This document shows positions 34,621 through 42,593 of a stretch of DNA of 64,000 nucleotides, in pieces. The position numbers and the translations under genes were made by a program. Under the pieces are notes generated by a model. It did no database searches and was not told the origin of the DNA. It saw only the letters and a program-made list of their open reading frames with translations. Each line of letters starts with the position of its first letter. Within the stretch, counting starts at the first letter, position 1. The stretch is from Actinomadura sp. NBRC 104425 (GTDB lineage Bacteria; Actinomycetota; Actinomycetes; Streptosporangiales; Streptosporangiaceae). The stretch lies in the NCBI RefSeq assembly GCF_030269545.1, contig NZ_BSTN01000021.1, positions 42,742-106,741 on the forward strand. Reading direction: 5' to 3'.

Positions 34621-35223
34621 ATGGCCCGCACCGGTCGACCCCGCGCCTTCGACGAACACCAAGCCCTCACCCGCGCCCGCGACCTGTTCTGGTCACGCGG
34701 ATACGCCGCGACATCGGTACAAGACCTGGTCGATGAGCTGAAGGTCCAGCGCGGCAGCCTCTATGCGGCATTCGGCGACAAGCGCAACCTGTATCTCAAG
34801 GCGGTCGCGCTCTACGCACAGGAGAACCGGGAGCGACTCGAAGCGATGCTCGGCGCCGGCCCGGTCCTGCCCGTGCTGCGTCGCATGCTCACCGAGCCCG
34901 CCTCACTGACCGGCGCGCAGGAGGGGGTGGAGCGGCGCCGCGGCTGCCTGGTCGGCAACACCACCGCCGAATTGCTTCCCCGCGACGAGCAGGCCGGCAC
35001 GCTCGTGGCCGCGGCGTTCGAGGCATTCATCCAGACCGTGGCCGCCGCGCTCAGGCGCGGCCAGGAAACAGGAGAGATCGCCACCACGGCCACGCCCGAA
35101 GCCCAGGCGCACATGCTACTGATGCTCTTCCAAGGCGCAGCTTTGGTCTCCCGCGCCCAGCCCGCCCACGATCAGTTCGTCGCCGGCATCGACGCGGCAC
35201 TCGACGCTTTGCGAGAACACTGA
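34621..35223 (+). CDS. TetR-family transcriptional regulator
   Basis: This 200-residue repressor has the N-terminal helix-turn-helix: GRPRAFDEHQALTRARDLFW, then YAATSVQDLVDELKVQRGSL and YAAFGDKRNLYLKAVALYAQ. The C-terminal ligand domain contains GVERRRGCLVGNTTAELLP, typical of the TetR_C group that pairs with SDR/MFS genes. Its start codon is 5 nt from a 19-bp-arm palindrome, indicating autoregulation together with control of the divergent SDR/MFS operon. Confidence 0.92.
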   Translation: MARTGRPRAFDEHQALTRARDLFWSRGYAATSVQDLVDELKVQRGSLYAAFGDKRNLYLKAVALYAQENRERLEAMLGAGPVLPVLRRMLTEPASLTGAQEGVERRRGCLVGNTTAELLPRDEQAGTLVAAAFEAFIQTVAAALRRGQETGEIATTATPEAQAHMLLMLFQGAALVSRAQPAHDQFVAGIDAALDALREH

Positions 35224-35323
35224 TCGAGCCCCACAGGCCGTCACATCCGATCCGCCGCTGTGGTTTCCTGCAACTGGGGTATCGGAGGGTTGCGAGTCTC
35301 GAAAATGGACTTGCCTGCAGCGG

Positions 35324-35461
35324 CGCCGCGGTCCAAGAGGTCTCTCCATACTCCAGGACCAGCGTGCGCATGTGCTTGTACGACAACATCGCCGCGATCC
35401 CCGCGAGCACCACAACACTGGTGGTCGTCGCCCAGCGGATCGCCAGATCCCGCAGCCGCAT
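35324..35461 (-). pseudogene. Truncated DUF2637/SpdA-like membrane protein
   Basis: The first ~46 residues match the start of DUF2637 proteins: MRLRDLAIRWATTTSVVVLA, then GIAAMLSYKHMRTLVLEYGE and TSWTAA. At that point the family continues with LLPLSVDGL; here the sequence changes abruptly to unrelated residues that run antisense through tetR. DUF2637/SpdA proteins belong to actinomycete integrative and conjugative elements, so this is element debris. The start overlaps the stop of the upstream 80-codon frame (TGATG). Confidence 0.65.
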
Positions 35462-35703
35462 CACCACTCACCACCCCCGACACCGTCAAGGCCGGCCCTC
35501 CCGGGCTGGTCACCGTTGTCGGCCAGCGAGGATGGAGGGGCTGCGCCCCCCGATCCGGTGCCGTTACCTGCGCGTTTCTGGCTGCGGTAGCCGTCCCGGC
35601 GGATCTTGGCGTGGACCGGGGCTACCTGCACCACCGGCCCCTCGATCAGGGGCGAAAGGTTCTTATTGTGTCGGGTTGGGTGCACCGCGGTGATCAGCAA
35701 CAA
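35461..35703 (-). CDS. Small hypothetical protein coupled to the DUF2637 remnant
   Basis: This 80-residue frame starts MLLITAVHPTRHNKNLSPLI and ends GLDGVGGGEW. No family is recognised. Its stop overlaps the start of the truncated DUF2637 gene by one base (TGATG), a layout common for small genes preceding spd genes on integrative elements, and this is the main support for it being real. The C-terminal half is Gly/Ser/Ala-rich and possibly disordered. Confidence 0.4.
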   Translation of the reverse strand: MLLITAVHPTRHNKNLSPLIEGPVVQVAPVHAKIRRDGYRSQKRAGNGTGSGGAAPPSSLADNGDQPGRAGLDGVGGGEW

Positions 35704-35729
35704 TAGGCCCTTACCAACACGAACGCCGG

Positions 35730-36047
35730 TCAGGGTCTTATTGTCCGAGCGTCGTTCGGCGCTCTTGAGCGACGCTGACCGACGCTTGGCGCTCCTGTTT
35801 CCCCCACTCTGATCATGGTTGCGTGTCGAGGTTGGCCCTGCCCGATCGGGAGGCGGCCGAGGATCTGCACCGCGGGACGCAGCCCGCGGTGAAATCCTCG
35901 GGCGTAGGCGCGCTGGGCCTCGGCCAGCCGGGGTGGCGGCGCATCCGGGCTGGTCGCCGACGGGGCCGTGGTCGGCAGGTCGAGGAGCCCGAGGAGCAGG
36001 TCACGGTCGCCCGGGGTCAGCGGCGCGGGGACGCGGCCGCCGGTCAT
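35730..36047 (-). CDS. Hypothetical protein coupled to the isomerase pseudogene
   Basis: This 105-residue frame starts MTGGRVPAPLTPGDRDLLLG and includes RLAEAQRAYARGFHRGLRPA. Its ATG overlaps the stop of the upstream sugar-isomerase remnant (ATGA), so it was probably the next gene of that operon. I do not recognise the family. The C-terminal third (after GQGQPRHATMIRVGETG) looks unlike coding sequence, so the gene may itself be truncated. Confidence 0.4.
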   Translation of the reverse strand: MTGGRVPAPLTPGDRDLLLGLLDLPTTAPSATSPDAPPPRLAEAQRAYARGFHRGLRPAVQILGRLPIGQGQPRHATMIRVGETGAPSVGQRRSRAPNDARTIRP

Positions 36048-36480
36048 CGCCGTGCACCGGTCGCGCCCGCGATCCGGGCGATCAGGCTTTCCAACGCCCG
36101 GCCGTAGGCGACGAACGCGTCCCGGTCGCCGGCACCGGACCCGCGATGCGGCCGCAGCGACACCGCCGTACCCGCTGCGCGGCAGCACCCCCAGGCACTC
36201 GACGACCCGGGCCTCGTCTTCGCCGGACGGGACGTAGACGACCTCGCCGCCGACGCCGACACGCGCGTCCTTCACGTGCACATGCACCACGTGGGACACG
36301 ATCTCCCGGAGCATCGGCAGCGGCATATCCGTGCGCCACGCCGTTGCCGATGTCGAACAGAAGCCGCAGCGCCGGGCTGCCGATGCCGGTGACGAGGTCC
36401 AGCATCCGGTCGGCGCGGTCGCCCGCCCACCCGGTGCAGTTCGCCGGCATCGCCATTCGCACCGGCATCGCCCATCGGCG
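36044..36480 (-). pseudogene. Frameshifted sugar-phosphate isomerase/epimerase
   Basis: Three consecutive minus-strand frames together encode the C-terminal half of a xylose-isomerase-like TIM barrel. NCTGWAGDRADRMLDLVTGI plus LLFDIGNGVAHG comes first (to about 36340). LREIVSHVVHVHVKDARVGV plus GEVVYVPSGEDEARVVECLG follows in a second frame (about 36320-36200). SLRPHRGSGAGDRDAFVAYG plus RALESLIARIAG ends it in a third (about 36170-36050). At least two frameshifts are required and no N-terminal half is visible. Metal-binding Asp and His (FDIGN, HVHVKD) remain readable. Confidence 0.75.
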
Positions 36481-36527
36481 CCGCCGCCCTCGCGGCGGCC
36501 TCGCTCACCTCCGCCGCACCGGAGGGC

Positions 36528-36767
36528 GTGATCGTCGTTTTCCTGACCGAGGGCACCCAAGTCTCCTGGGCGGGAACCAGGCTGCGGAAGTACCCGGCGT
36601 GCCGGCCCCTGCCTCCGGGCGCGCACGTGGCCGCCGACCACAGCAACGGCACGCTGTTCTTCTACACGGACCCGTTCTGTGTTTCTCCGGTCCCACCGCC
36701 GTTCAAATTCATCCCTCCCGATTACAGCGCGCGCGTCTCCCCGAACGGCAGCTTCAGGGTCGGCTGA
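36528..36767 (+). CDS. Possible small exported protein
   Basis: This 79-residue frame from GTG 36528 reads VIVVFLTEGTQVSWAGTRL, then FFYTDPFCVSPVPPPFKFIP. Aromatic and Pro-rich composition is unlike shadow frames. Upstream in the same frame lies an Ala-rich hydrophobic stretch (IGAAALAAASLTSAAPEG) resembling a signal peptide, but no start codon precedes it, so the real gene may be 5'-truncated where it overlaps the isomerase remnant. Low confidence. Confidence 0.3.
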   Translation: MIVVFLTEGTQVSWAGTRLRKYPACRPLPPGAHVAADHSNGTLFFYTDPFCVSPVPPPFKFIPPDYSARVSPNGSFRVG

Positions 36768-37158
36768 CCGCACGCCGCGCTCCCACTGGCCGAGCTCCCA
36801 CGGCAGGTCGGACGCCGACGACCGGCATCCCGGACGCACCGGCCGCCTCACCGCCGCCACCGGTCCGCCGTGCTCTCGAGCATCGGCGGCAGGAACACCA
36901 CCAGGTCGAGGCCGACCCCAGGGCTGGTCAGTTGACGTTCGGCCATGTTGCGGCGGGTGTGGCGCCGGTGGTGGCCGGTCGTCGGTTATTGAAGGTTGCA
37001 CTGAACGCGCGGGCAAACGATCAAAATGCCATTTGACCGCAAAGACTGGTCAATGCCTCCATTTGGCGCTCCACAGCCGTGCTTACGATGTGTCTAGCGG
37101 CAAGTCGGAATACACGTAGATTTCTTCAGGTGTACGTGAAGCTACGGGGGGGGCGAAG
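36768..37158. other. Intergenic region before the SCP2/metzincin operon
   Basis: No supported gene in about 390 nt. Near the right end, TACACGTA (about 37110) and TGTACGTG (about 37129) form an imperfect inverted pair, and a run of nine G at 37146-37153 lies directly before the ribosome site of the SCP2-like gene. This is the probable promoter region of the three-gene operon. Confidence 0.4.
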
Positions 37159-37539
37159 ATGAACATGGCACCTGCATCCGGCGGCGGGCACGAGGCCGTA
37201 CAGCGGTCGCTGGAGAACCTGGCGAGCAGGCTGGAGAAGACGCGGGGGCTGCGCGACGGACACGCGCTCCTGCACCTGGCCGGTGCAGGAGGGGGGACGT
37301 ACGTGCTCTCCGCCGAGCGCGGTGAGGCGGCGGTCGCCACAAGCGAGGCCGGGGCCGCCCGCTCCGGCGAACCACCGGTGGTCGAGGTGATGGGAGACGC
37401 CGAGACCGTCCGGGCGATCCTGGACGGCGAGATCGACGCCCGCGAGCGCTTCCTGCAGGGAGGCCTGCGGGTACGCGGCGACCTCCGCTACCTCAGCGAC
37501 GTCGCCCTCGAACTCGGGCTGCTTCGGCACCCGCTGTGA
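37159..37539 (+). CDS. SCP2 sterol-carrier-like small protein
   Basis: This 126-residue soluble protein has SCP2-like features in its C-terminal half: VVEVMGDAETVRAILDGEID, then ARERFLQGGLRVRGDLRYLS and VALELGLL, the helix-strand order of SCP2 lipid-binding domains. The N-terminal half (SLENLASRLEKTRGLRDGHA) is less conserved. It would bind a hydrophobic ligand in the cytoplasm or at the membrane. It starts the three-gene operon, 22 nt before the 85-residue gene, whose role with it is unknown. Confidence 0.7.
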   Translation: MNMAPASGGGHEAVQRSLENLASRLEKTRGLRDGHALLHLAGAGGGTYVLSAERGEAAVATSEAGAARSGEPPVVEVMGDAETVRAILDGEIDARERFLQGGLRVRGDLRYLSDVALELGLLRHPL

Positions 37540-37561
37540 GCCGCACGAAAGGAGCACTGTC

Positions 37562-37819
37562 ATGGCCGACACGGTCGCGACGGTCGGCCTGGTCCAGCGG
37601 GTCGCCGCGTCCACCGACTTCACCTGCGCATGGATCGGGCCCACGCCCACCGACGCCGAGCTGCTCATCGTGACCCACGACGGCACGGCGCCCGACATCG
37701 CACTGGCCGCCAGCCTCACCCAGATGCTGTCCGGCGCGGCCACCAACTACCGGGAGGTCCGGGCCCTGCACGCCAGTGACGACGCCAAGATCCTCACACT
37801 CCAGATCGATCCGGTGTAG
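37562..37819 (+). CDS. 85-residue protein related to the N-terminus of the next protein
   Basis: This 85-residue protein starts MADTVATVGLVQRVAASTDF and continues CAWIGPTPTDAELLIVTHDG, ending DDAKILTLQIDPV. It aligns along its length with residues 1-77 of the following metzincin-like protein (QGFVQRFTWLSGPMGCAWVG, AELLTLAPPESGDSGMGDAL, DDDSARITGVRLPAP), so the two share a module of about 75 residues. GAAAGGAGCACTGTC precedes the ATG. No known domain is recognised. The stop is 15 nt from the next start. Confidence 0.75.
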   Translation: MADTVATVGLVQRVAASTDFTCAWIGPTPTDAELLIVTHDGTAPDIALAASLTQMLSGAATNYREVRALHASDDAKILTLQIDPV

Positions 37820-37834
37820 CCGAAGGAGAAGGCC

Positions 37835-39904
37835 ATGGCCGAGACGCAGGGCTTCGTCCAACGGTTCACCTGGCTGTCGGGACCGATGGGCTGCGCGTGG
37901 GTCGGCGCCGACGAGGCGCATGCCGAGCTGCTGACCCTGGCGCCCCCGGAGTCCGGCGACAGCGGGATGGGGGACGCGCTGGTCGAGGCGGCCCTGGGCG
38001 GCTGGCAGGTCCATGTGCTCCATGACGACGACTCCGCAAGGATCACGGGGGTGCGGCTGCCCGCACCCGACGTCGTCGCTCAGCCGCTGCAGATGGACGC
38101 GATGGAGGTGACTCAAGCGATCCAGGACCTGTCCCACTCCGTACCGCTCATCGCGCGCAAACGCACGGTCGTGCGCGTCTACCTGAGCTACTACGGCACC
38201 ACGCCGGTCACGGTCTCGGGCGAACTGGCGGTGCGGCACCCGTCCAACGGCACAGAGGAGATCCTGCTGTCGGAGAACACGGCGACGCTGAACCCGGCGG
38301 ACGCCGGCAACGTCGCGCTCGCCCGCTCGGACGCGTCCCGGACACTGAACTTCGTGCTGCAGGGCGCCGATGTTCCGCCCGGACGGCTGACGCTGCGGGT
38401 CAACCGGGTGACCGACGCGCTGAACGGGGCGAGCCTGTCCGTCGGCGGCGAGCGGCGGCCGGTCCTCTTCTTCCACCAGGGCGCGCCGCTCCGGGTGAGA
38501 GTGATCGGCTTCACCTACCAGTGGGGCACCCCGCCGACCACGATCGCGCCGACCGACCGCGACTTCCGCCTGCTGCTGTCCTGGTTGGGACGGGCGTACC
38601 CGGTGGCGGAGGTCCAAGGCAGCCAGGGCATCGTCGCGGCCACGGCGGATCCGCCGTTCGGCTGCGGCGCCATCAACGCCCAGCTGGCCGCGATCCGCGC
38701 CGTGGACGTCAACGCGGGCACCGACGCGCGCACCCACTACTACGGGCTGGTCGGCGACGCGGGCTTCTTCATGCGGGGATGCGCTGCCGGGATCCCGAGC
38801 GCGCCCGCCCCCGAAACCGTGGCCAGCGGGCCGACCGGGCCGAACAGCTGGGGCTGGGACTTCGACGGGTCGTACGGCGACTGGTACGGAGGCCACGAGA
38901 TCGGGCACACGCTGGGCAGGCTGCATCCGGGGTTCTGCGGTGAGTCGCAGGACGACCTGAACCACTACCCGTTCCCCGCGGGGCAACTGTCGGCGACCGA
39001 TGACGGGTTCGCCGGGTTCGACGTCGGCGACCCCGCCAACGCCCTGCCGCTGCGAGCGCTGCCGGGACCCCAGTGGCACGACTGCATGACCTACTGCGAC
39101 CGCCAGTGGCTGTCGGTCTACACCTACCTGGGGATCCTTGAGCGCCTTCGTCAGGAGGACGCGCTGCCCTCCGGGGCCGGACGGGCCCGGACTCCGCGGG
39201 TCGCCGCCGCGGGCGGTGGCGGCCGGCCCGACCAGCGGCGCTTCCCCGACACGCGACGGACCGGACCCGCGCCCGGGCCGCGGGCGGAGGAGGCGGGCGG
39301 GCCGGAACCGGAGGAGGCGGCGACCAGCGTCGTCGCCCGGGTCGACCTGACCGGACGACGCGGGACGATCTCCCACGTCAACGCGGTGCCGAACCTGGCG
39401 CCCACCCCGCCGTCCGAAGGGGCCGAAGCCACCGTGCGGGTGGTCGATCCGGATGGCCGGTCGCTCATGGACCTTCCGGTGCCCGTCAAGCTGGACTCCG
39501 AGCTGGGCGCGGGCGACAACCGCACCGGGCTCGTCGACGCCGTCGTCGCCGTCCCGCCCGGTGCCGCAGCGATCGAGCTGCTGCTCGGCGACCAGGTGGT
39601 GGACACCTTCCGGCTGGGCGGCCCGCCGCCGCGGATCGGGTCGGTGCGGGTGCTGCCGGCGGACGACGGGGTCCGGGTCGCGGTGGATCTCGACCGGCCG
39701 GCCGAGGCGGGCCAGACGTTCGCGCTCCAGGTCAGCGAGGACGGCGGCGCCACCTGGCAGACCGTGGGCGTGTCGCTCGACCGGCCGCCCTTCCACCTGC
39801 CGCAGCCCGGACCGGCCGCCCGCGGCGAGCTCCTCTTCAAAGTGATCGCGACGAACGGCGTCAGCACGTCCGAGGCCGTCAGCGCCCCCACCCGGTTGCG
39901 GTGA
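37835..39904 (+). CDS. Metzincin-like metalloprotease with shared N-terminal module and C-terminal beta domains
   Basis: This 689-residue protein has no signal peptide. Residues 1-80 are the module shared with the 85-residue protein; about 85-210 look like a beta-sandwich (MEVTQAIQDLSHSVPLIARK). Residues about 215-430 form a metzincin-like catalytic domain with HEIGHTLGRLH (His354, Glu355, His358, His364) and a candidate Met-turn DCMTYC (Met418). A Pro/Arg/Gly-rich linker (about 440-505) leads to two Ig/FnIII-like domains, the last containing VSEDGGATWQTVGVSLD. GAAGGAGAAGGCC precedes the ATG. Proteolysis is inferred from the zinc motif; the target and route of export, if any, are unknown. Confidence 0.8.
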   Translation: MAETQGFVQRFTWLSGPMGCAWVGADEAHAELLTLAPPESGDSGMGDALVEAALGGWQVHVLHDDDSARITGVRLPAPDVVAQPLQMDAMEVTQAIQDLSHSVPLIARKRTVVRVYLSYYGTTPVTVSGELAVRHPSNGTEEILLSENTATLNPADAGNVALARSDASRTLNFVLQGADVPPGRLTLRVNRVTDALNGASLSVGGERRPVLFFHQGAPLRVRVIGFTYQWGTPPTTIAPTDRDFRLLLSWLGRAYPVAEVQGSQGIVAATADPPFGCGAINAQLAAIRAVDVNAGTDARTHYYGLVGDAGFFMRGCAAGIPSAPAPETVASGPTGPNSWGWDFDGSYGDWYGGHEIGHTLGRLHPGFCGESQDDLNHYPFPAGQLSATDDGFAGFDVGDPANALPLRALPGPQWHDCMTYCDRQWLSVYTYLGILERLRQEDALPSGAGRARTPRVAAAGGGGRPDQRRFPDTRRTGPAPGPRAEEAGGPEPEEAATSVVARVDLTGRRGTISHVNAVPNLAPTPPSEGAEATVRVVDPDGRSLMDLPVPVKLDSELGAGDNRTGLVDAVVAVPPGAAAIELLLGDQVVDTFRLGGPPPRIGSVRVLPADDGVRVAVDLDRPAEAGQTFALQVSEDGGATWQTVGVSLDRPPFHLPQPGPAARGELLFKVIATNGVSTSEAVSAPTRLR

Positions 39905-40767
39905 CCGGCGCCGGCGTCAACCGTCGCCTCATCGGGGGCCGGGGCAGGCGACCGCTTGTGGACGTGGAGCTGTCAGACCTTGTCGACCGCCCGGTCTGCT
40001 GTGGGTGTCGACGAGGTGGGGGAAGCTGGTCGAGCTGTTGGGCGTCCGCCTCGGCGTGCTGATCGCCCAGGGTTGCAGCGCCGCTGCGGGCGTATCGGTC
40101 ACCCCCGGCCGCGCCACCGCGGTCGACCGGTTGCGGACGCTTCAAATGCCCGAGAAATCCGCGGCCGGGGATGGGCACCGGCCACCTCGGCGTACGGGTG
40201 GGGTGACGCCGTCGTCGGTGAACGCGATCGACCGGACCTGTGGGCCTGGTCGGGGGCGGTGCGGGAGATGTGCTTCCGGTCGGCGGGCATGCGGGTTATC
40301 CCGGTCGGCTGCATTGCTGCCGTACCGGACCGGGGCGCGCGTATATGACCGCTCCATGCGCGGGTTGTGGAAAGCATGACGATTGGGCGGCGGTGCGTCA
40401 ATGTCGCCGGTGTTCAACTGAGGCGGCCGCGCGGTTGGACAACGGCGGAGTGATTCTTGCGTCCTGAGCCCGGCCGTATTAGTCCGGAGACCGGGGAATG
40501 CGGGGCCACGATCGGAACCGGCCGCCTGTGCCGTGTCCGATCCGCGACGTCCGGTGCGCGCGGCCGGCGGCCGAGTCTGTCGCTGTATGCCGGGAACCAG
40601 CTCTCAGACCAGGCGCGACCTGCGGGGAGGCCGAGGAGCCGGCGCACGGGCACGGCCCGTCGAAGACCGGGTGCGGCGGCCCACCATGGACAGTACTCCG
40701 GGTGGCGGACAGGGGCGCAACAGAGCATGCTTTCCCCAGCGAGAACCCCAACCGAAAGGCGACGGGA
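39905..40767. other. 863-nt gap before the halogenase
   Basis: No gene can be supported here; frames on both strands lack codon bias and recognisable domains. The region marks the border between the metzincin operon and the biosynthetic cluster and should contain the halogenase promoter. No StrR-type GTCCAR-N17-YTGGAC site is visible in it. Confidence 0.45.
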
Positions 40768-42264
40768 ATGAGCACCGGCAACCATGAGGAATTCGATGTC
40801 GTCGTCGTTGGGGGCGGGCCCGGCGGCTCGACACTGGCGGCGCTGGTGGCGATGCGGGGACACCGCGTCCTGATCCTGGAGAAGGAGTCGTTCCCGCGTT
40901 ACCAGATCGGTGAATCCCTGTTACCGGCGACGGTGCACGGGATCTGCCGCCTCAGCGGCGCGGCGGACGATCTGGCCAAGGCCGGATTCATCCTCAAGCG
41001 CGGCGGCACCTTCCGCTGGGGGGCCAATCCCGACCCTTGGACGTTCGCGTTCTCGATCTCCCAGAAGACGGCGGGCAGCACCTCGTTCGCCTACCAGGTC
41101 GAGCGGATGAAGTTCGACAAGATCCTGCTCGACAACGCGCGCCGCAAAGGCGTGGACGTCCGCGAGCGCTGCCCGGTCACCAGCGTCATCGACGACGGCG
41201 ACAAGGTGCGCGGCGTGACCTACACCGACGCCGACGGAAACGAGCACCGGGTGACGGCCCGGTACGTGGTCGACGCCTCCGGCCACACCAGCCGCATCTA
41301 CAAGCACGTCGGCGGCACCCGCGAGTACTCGGAGTTCTTCCGCAGCCTGGCGCTGTTCGGATACTTCGAGGGCGGCAAGCGGCTCCCGGCGCCCAACTCG
41401 GGCAACATCCTGTGCGCGGCGTTCCCCAGCGGATGGTTCTGGTACATCCCGCTGAGCGACACGCTGACCAGCGTCGGCGCGGTGGTGCGCCGCGAGGACG
41501 CCGCGAAGATCCAGGGCGACCCCGACATCGCCCTGCGCAACCTCATCGACGAGTGTCCGCTGATCAAGGACTTCCTGTCCGACGCGACGCGGGTCACCAC
41601 CGGCGAGTACGGCCGGCTGCGGGTGCGCAAGGACTACTCCTACAACAACACCCGGTTCTGGAAGCCGGGAATGGTGCTCATCGGCGACGCCGCCTGCTTC
41701 GTCGACCCGGTGTTCTCCTCGGGCGTGCACCTGGCGACCTACAGCGCGCTGCTGGCGGCCCGGTCCATCAACAGCGTCCTGGCCGGGTCGGTCGACGAGG
41801 AGGCCGCCTTCACCGAGTTCGAGCACCGGTACCGCCGCGAGTACGGCGTCTTCTACGAGTTCCTGATGTCCTTCTATGACATGCACGTCGACGAGAACTC
41901 CTACTTCTGGTCGGCGAAGAAGGTCACCAAGAACACCCGCGGCGAGCTGGAGTCGTTCATCGAGCTGGTCGCGGGCATCTCGGCGGACGAGTTCGACCTG
42001 AGCGACGCCGAGTCGGCCGCGCTGCGGCTGAAGCAGCGGTCGGCGGAGTTCGCCGACGCGGTCGACGAGGTCGTCCGCGACAACGAGCGCACGATGGCGC
42101 CGCTGTTCAAGTCGTCGGTGGTCAGCCATGCGATGGCGCAGGGATCGCAGGAGCAGACCCGGGCGCTGCTCGGCGCGGACGCCGACGCCGACACGCCGAT
42201 CTTCAGCGGTGGGCTGGTGCCGTCCGAGGACGGCCTGCACTGGACGCGTCCTCAGGGCGGCTGA
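40768..42264 (+). CDS. FAD-dependent tryptophan-halogenase-family enzyme of glycopeptide type
   Basis: This 498-residue halogenase starts with the FAD motif VVVVGGGPGGSTLAALVAMR, then KESFPRYQIGESLLPATVHG, SEFFRSLALFGYFEGGKRLP and IGDAACFVDPVFSSGVHLAT. The pattern throughout is that of BhaA-like enzymes, which chlorinate Tyr/Hpg side chains on carrier-protein-bound peptides in glycopeptide and ramoplanin-type pathways using FADH2, O2 and chloride. GAAAGGCGACGGGA precedes the ATG at 40768. With Hpg synthesis genes nearby, chlorinated hydroxyphenylglycine is the likely product. A flavin reductase partner is not in the window. Confidence 0.93.
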   Translation: MSTGNHEEFDVVVVGGGPGGSTLAALVAMRGHRVLILEKESFPRYQIGESLLPATVHGICRLSGAADDLAKAGFILKRGGTFRWGANPDPWTFAFSISQKTAGSTSFAYQVERMKFDKILLDNARRKGVDVRERCPVTSVIDDGDKVRGVTYTDADGNEHRVTARYVVDASGHTSRIYKHVGGTREYSEFFRSLALFGYFEGGKRLPAPNSGNILCAAFPSGWFWYIPLSDTLTSVGAVVRREDAAKIQGDPDIALRNLIDECPLIKDFLSDATRVTTGEYGRLRVRKDYSYNNTRFWKPGMVLIGDAACFVDPVFSSGVHLATYSALLAARSINSVLAGSVDEEAAFTEFEHRYRREYGVFYEFLMSFYDMHVDENSYFWSAKKVTKNTRGELESFIELVAGISADEFDLSDAESAALRLKQRSAEFADAVDEVVRDNERTMAPLFKSSVVSHAMAQGSQEQTRALLGADADADTPIFSGGLVPSEDGLHWTRPQGG

Positions 42265-42453
42265 CCAGCGGCCCGGCAGCAGAATCCGTGGAACGTCAGG
42301 CCCTCGCACGACGACACGCGAATGAGCGGCGTCGCCGTCCCGGGGGCCTGATGCGCGCGGCATGGGGAAACGGGTGGTTCCCCGCCCGGCTGGGACGGGG
42401 CCTTCCCGGGCGGTGGATGGCGCCGGGGTCGTGTCCCCCAGAAAATGGCTGCG
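42265..42453. other. Short gap between halogenase and htpG promoter
   Basis: No gene or clear structure is seen in this stretch; it leads into the htpG promoter. Confidence 0.4.
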
Positions 42454-42482
42454 TTGACCCGGTAAACCGGTAAATCTACAAT
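42454..42482 (+). promoter_or_regulatory. Promoter of htpG
   Basis: TTGACC (42454-42459) and TACAAT (42477-42482) with an exact 17-nt spacer form a near-consensus vegetative promoter 112 nt before htpG. It shows that htpG has its own promoter, separate from the halogenase. Confidence 0.7.
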
Positions 42483-42593
42483 TCCCCCGCGATCATCGGC
42501 TGGCGGGGTCCCGGCTGACTGGATCGCGGGCATACCGCGGCGGGGGACAACGCCGGCCGCCCCAACCGAACGAAACAAACGGCGAGGTGGCGG

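Noticed and set aside
36044..36262. A separate 72-residue gene
   Set aside because: Its C-terminal part is the third-frame piece of the sugar-isomerase pseudogene; the N-terminal part is shadow sequence.
37493..39796. A 767-codon minus-strand open frame
   Set aside because: Antisense of the metzincin-like gene with typical high-GC shadow composition; the plus strand has the HExxH motif and coupled ribosome sites.
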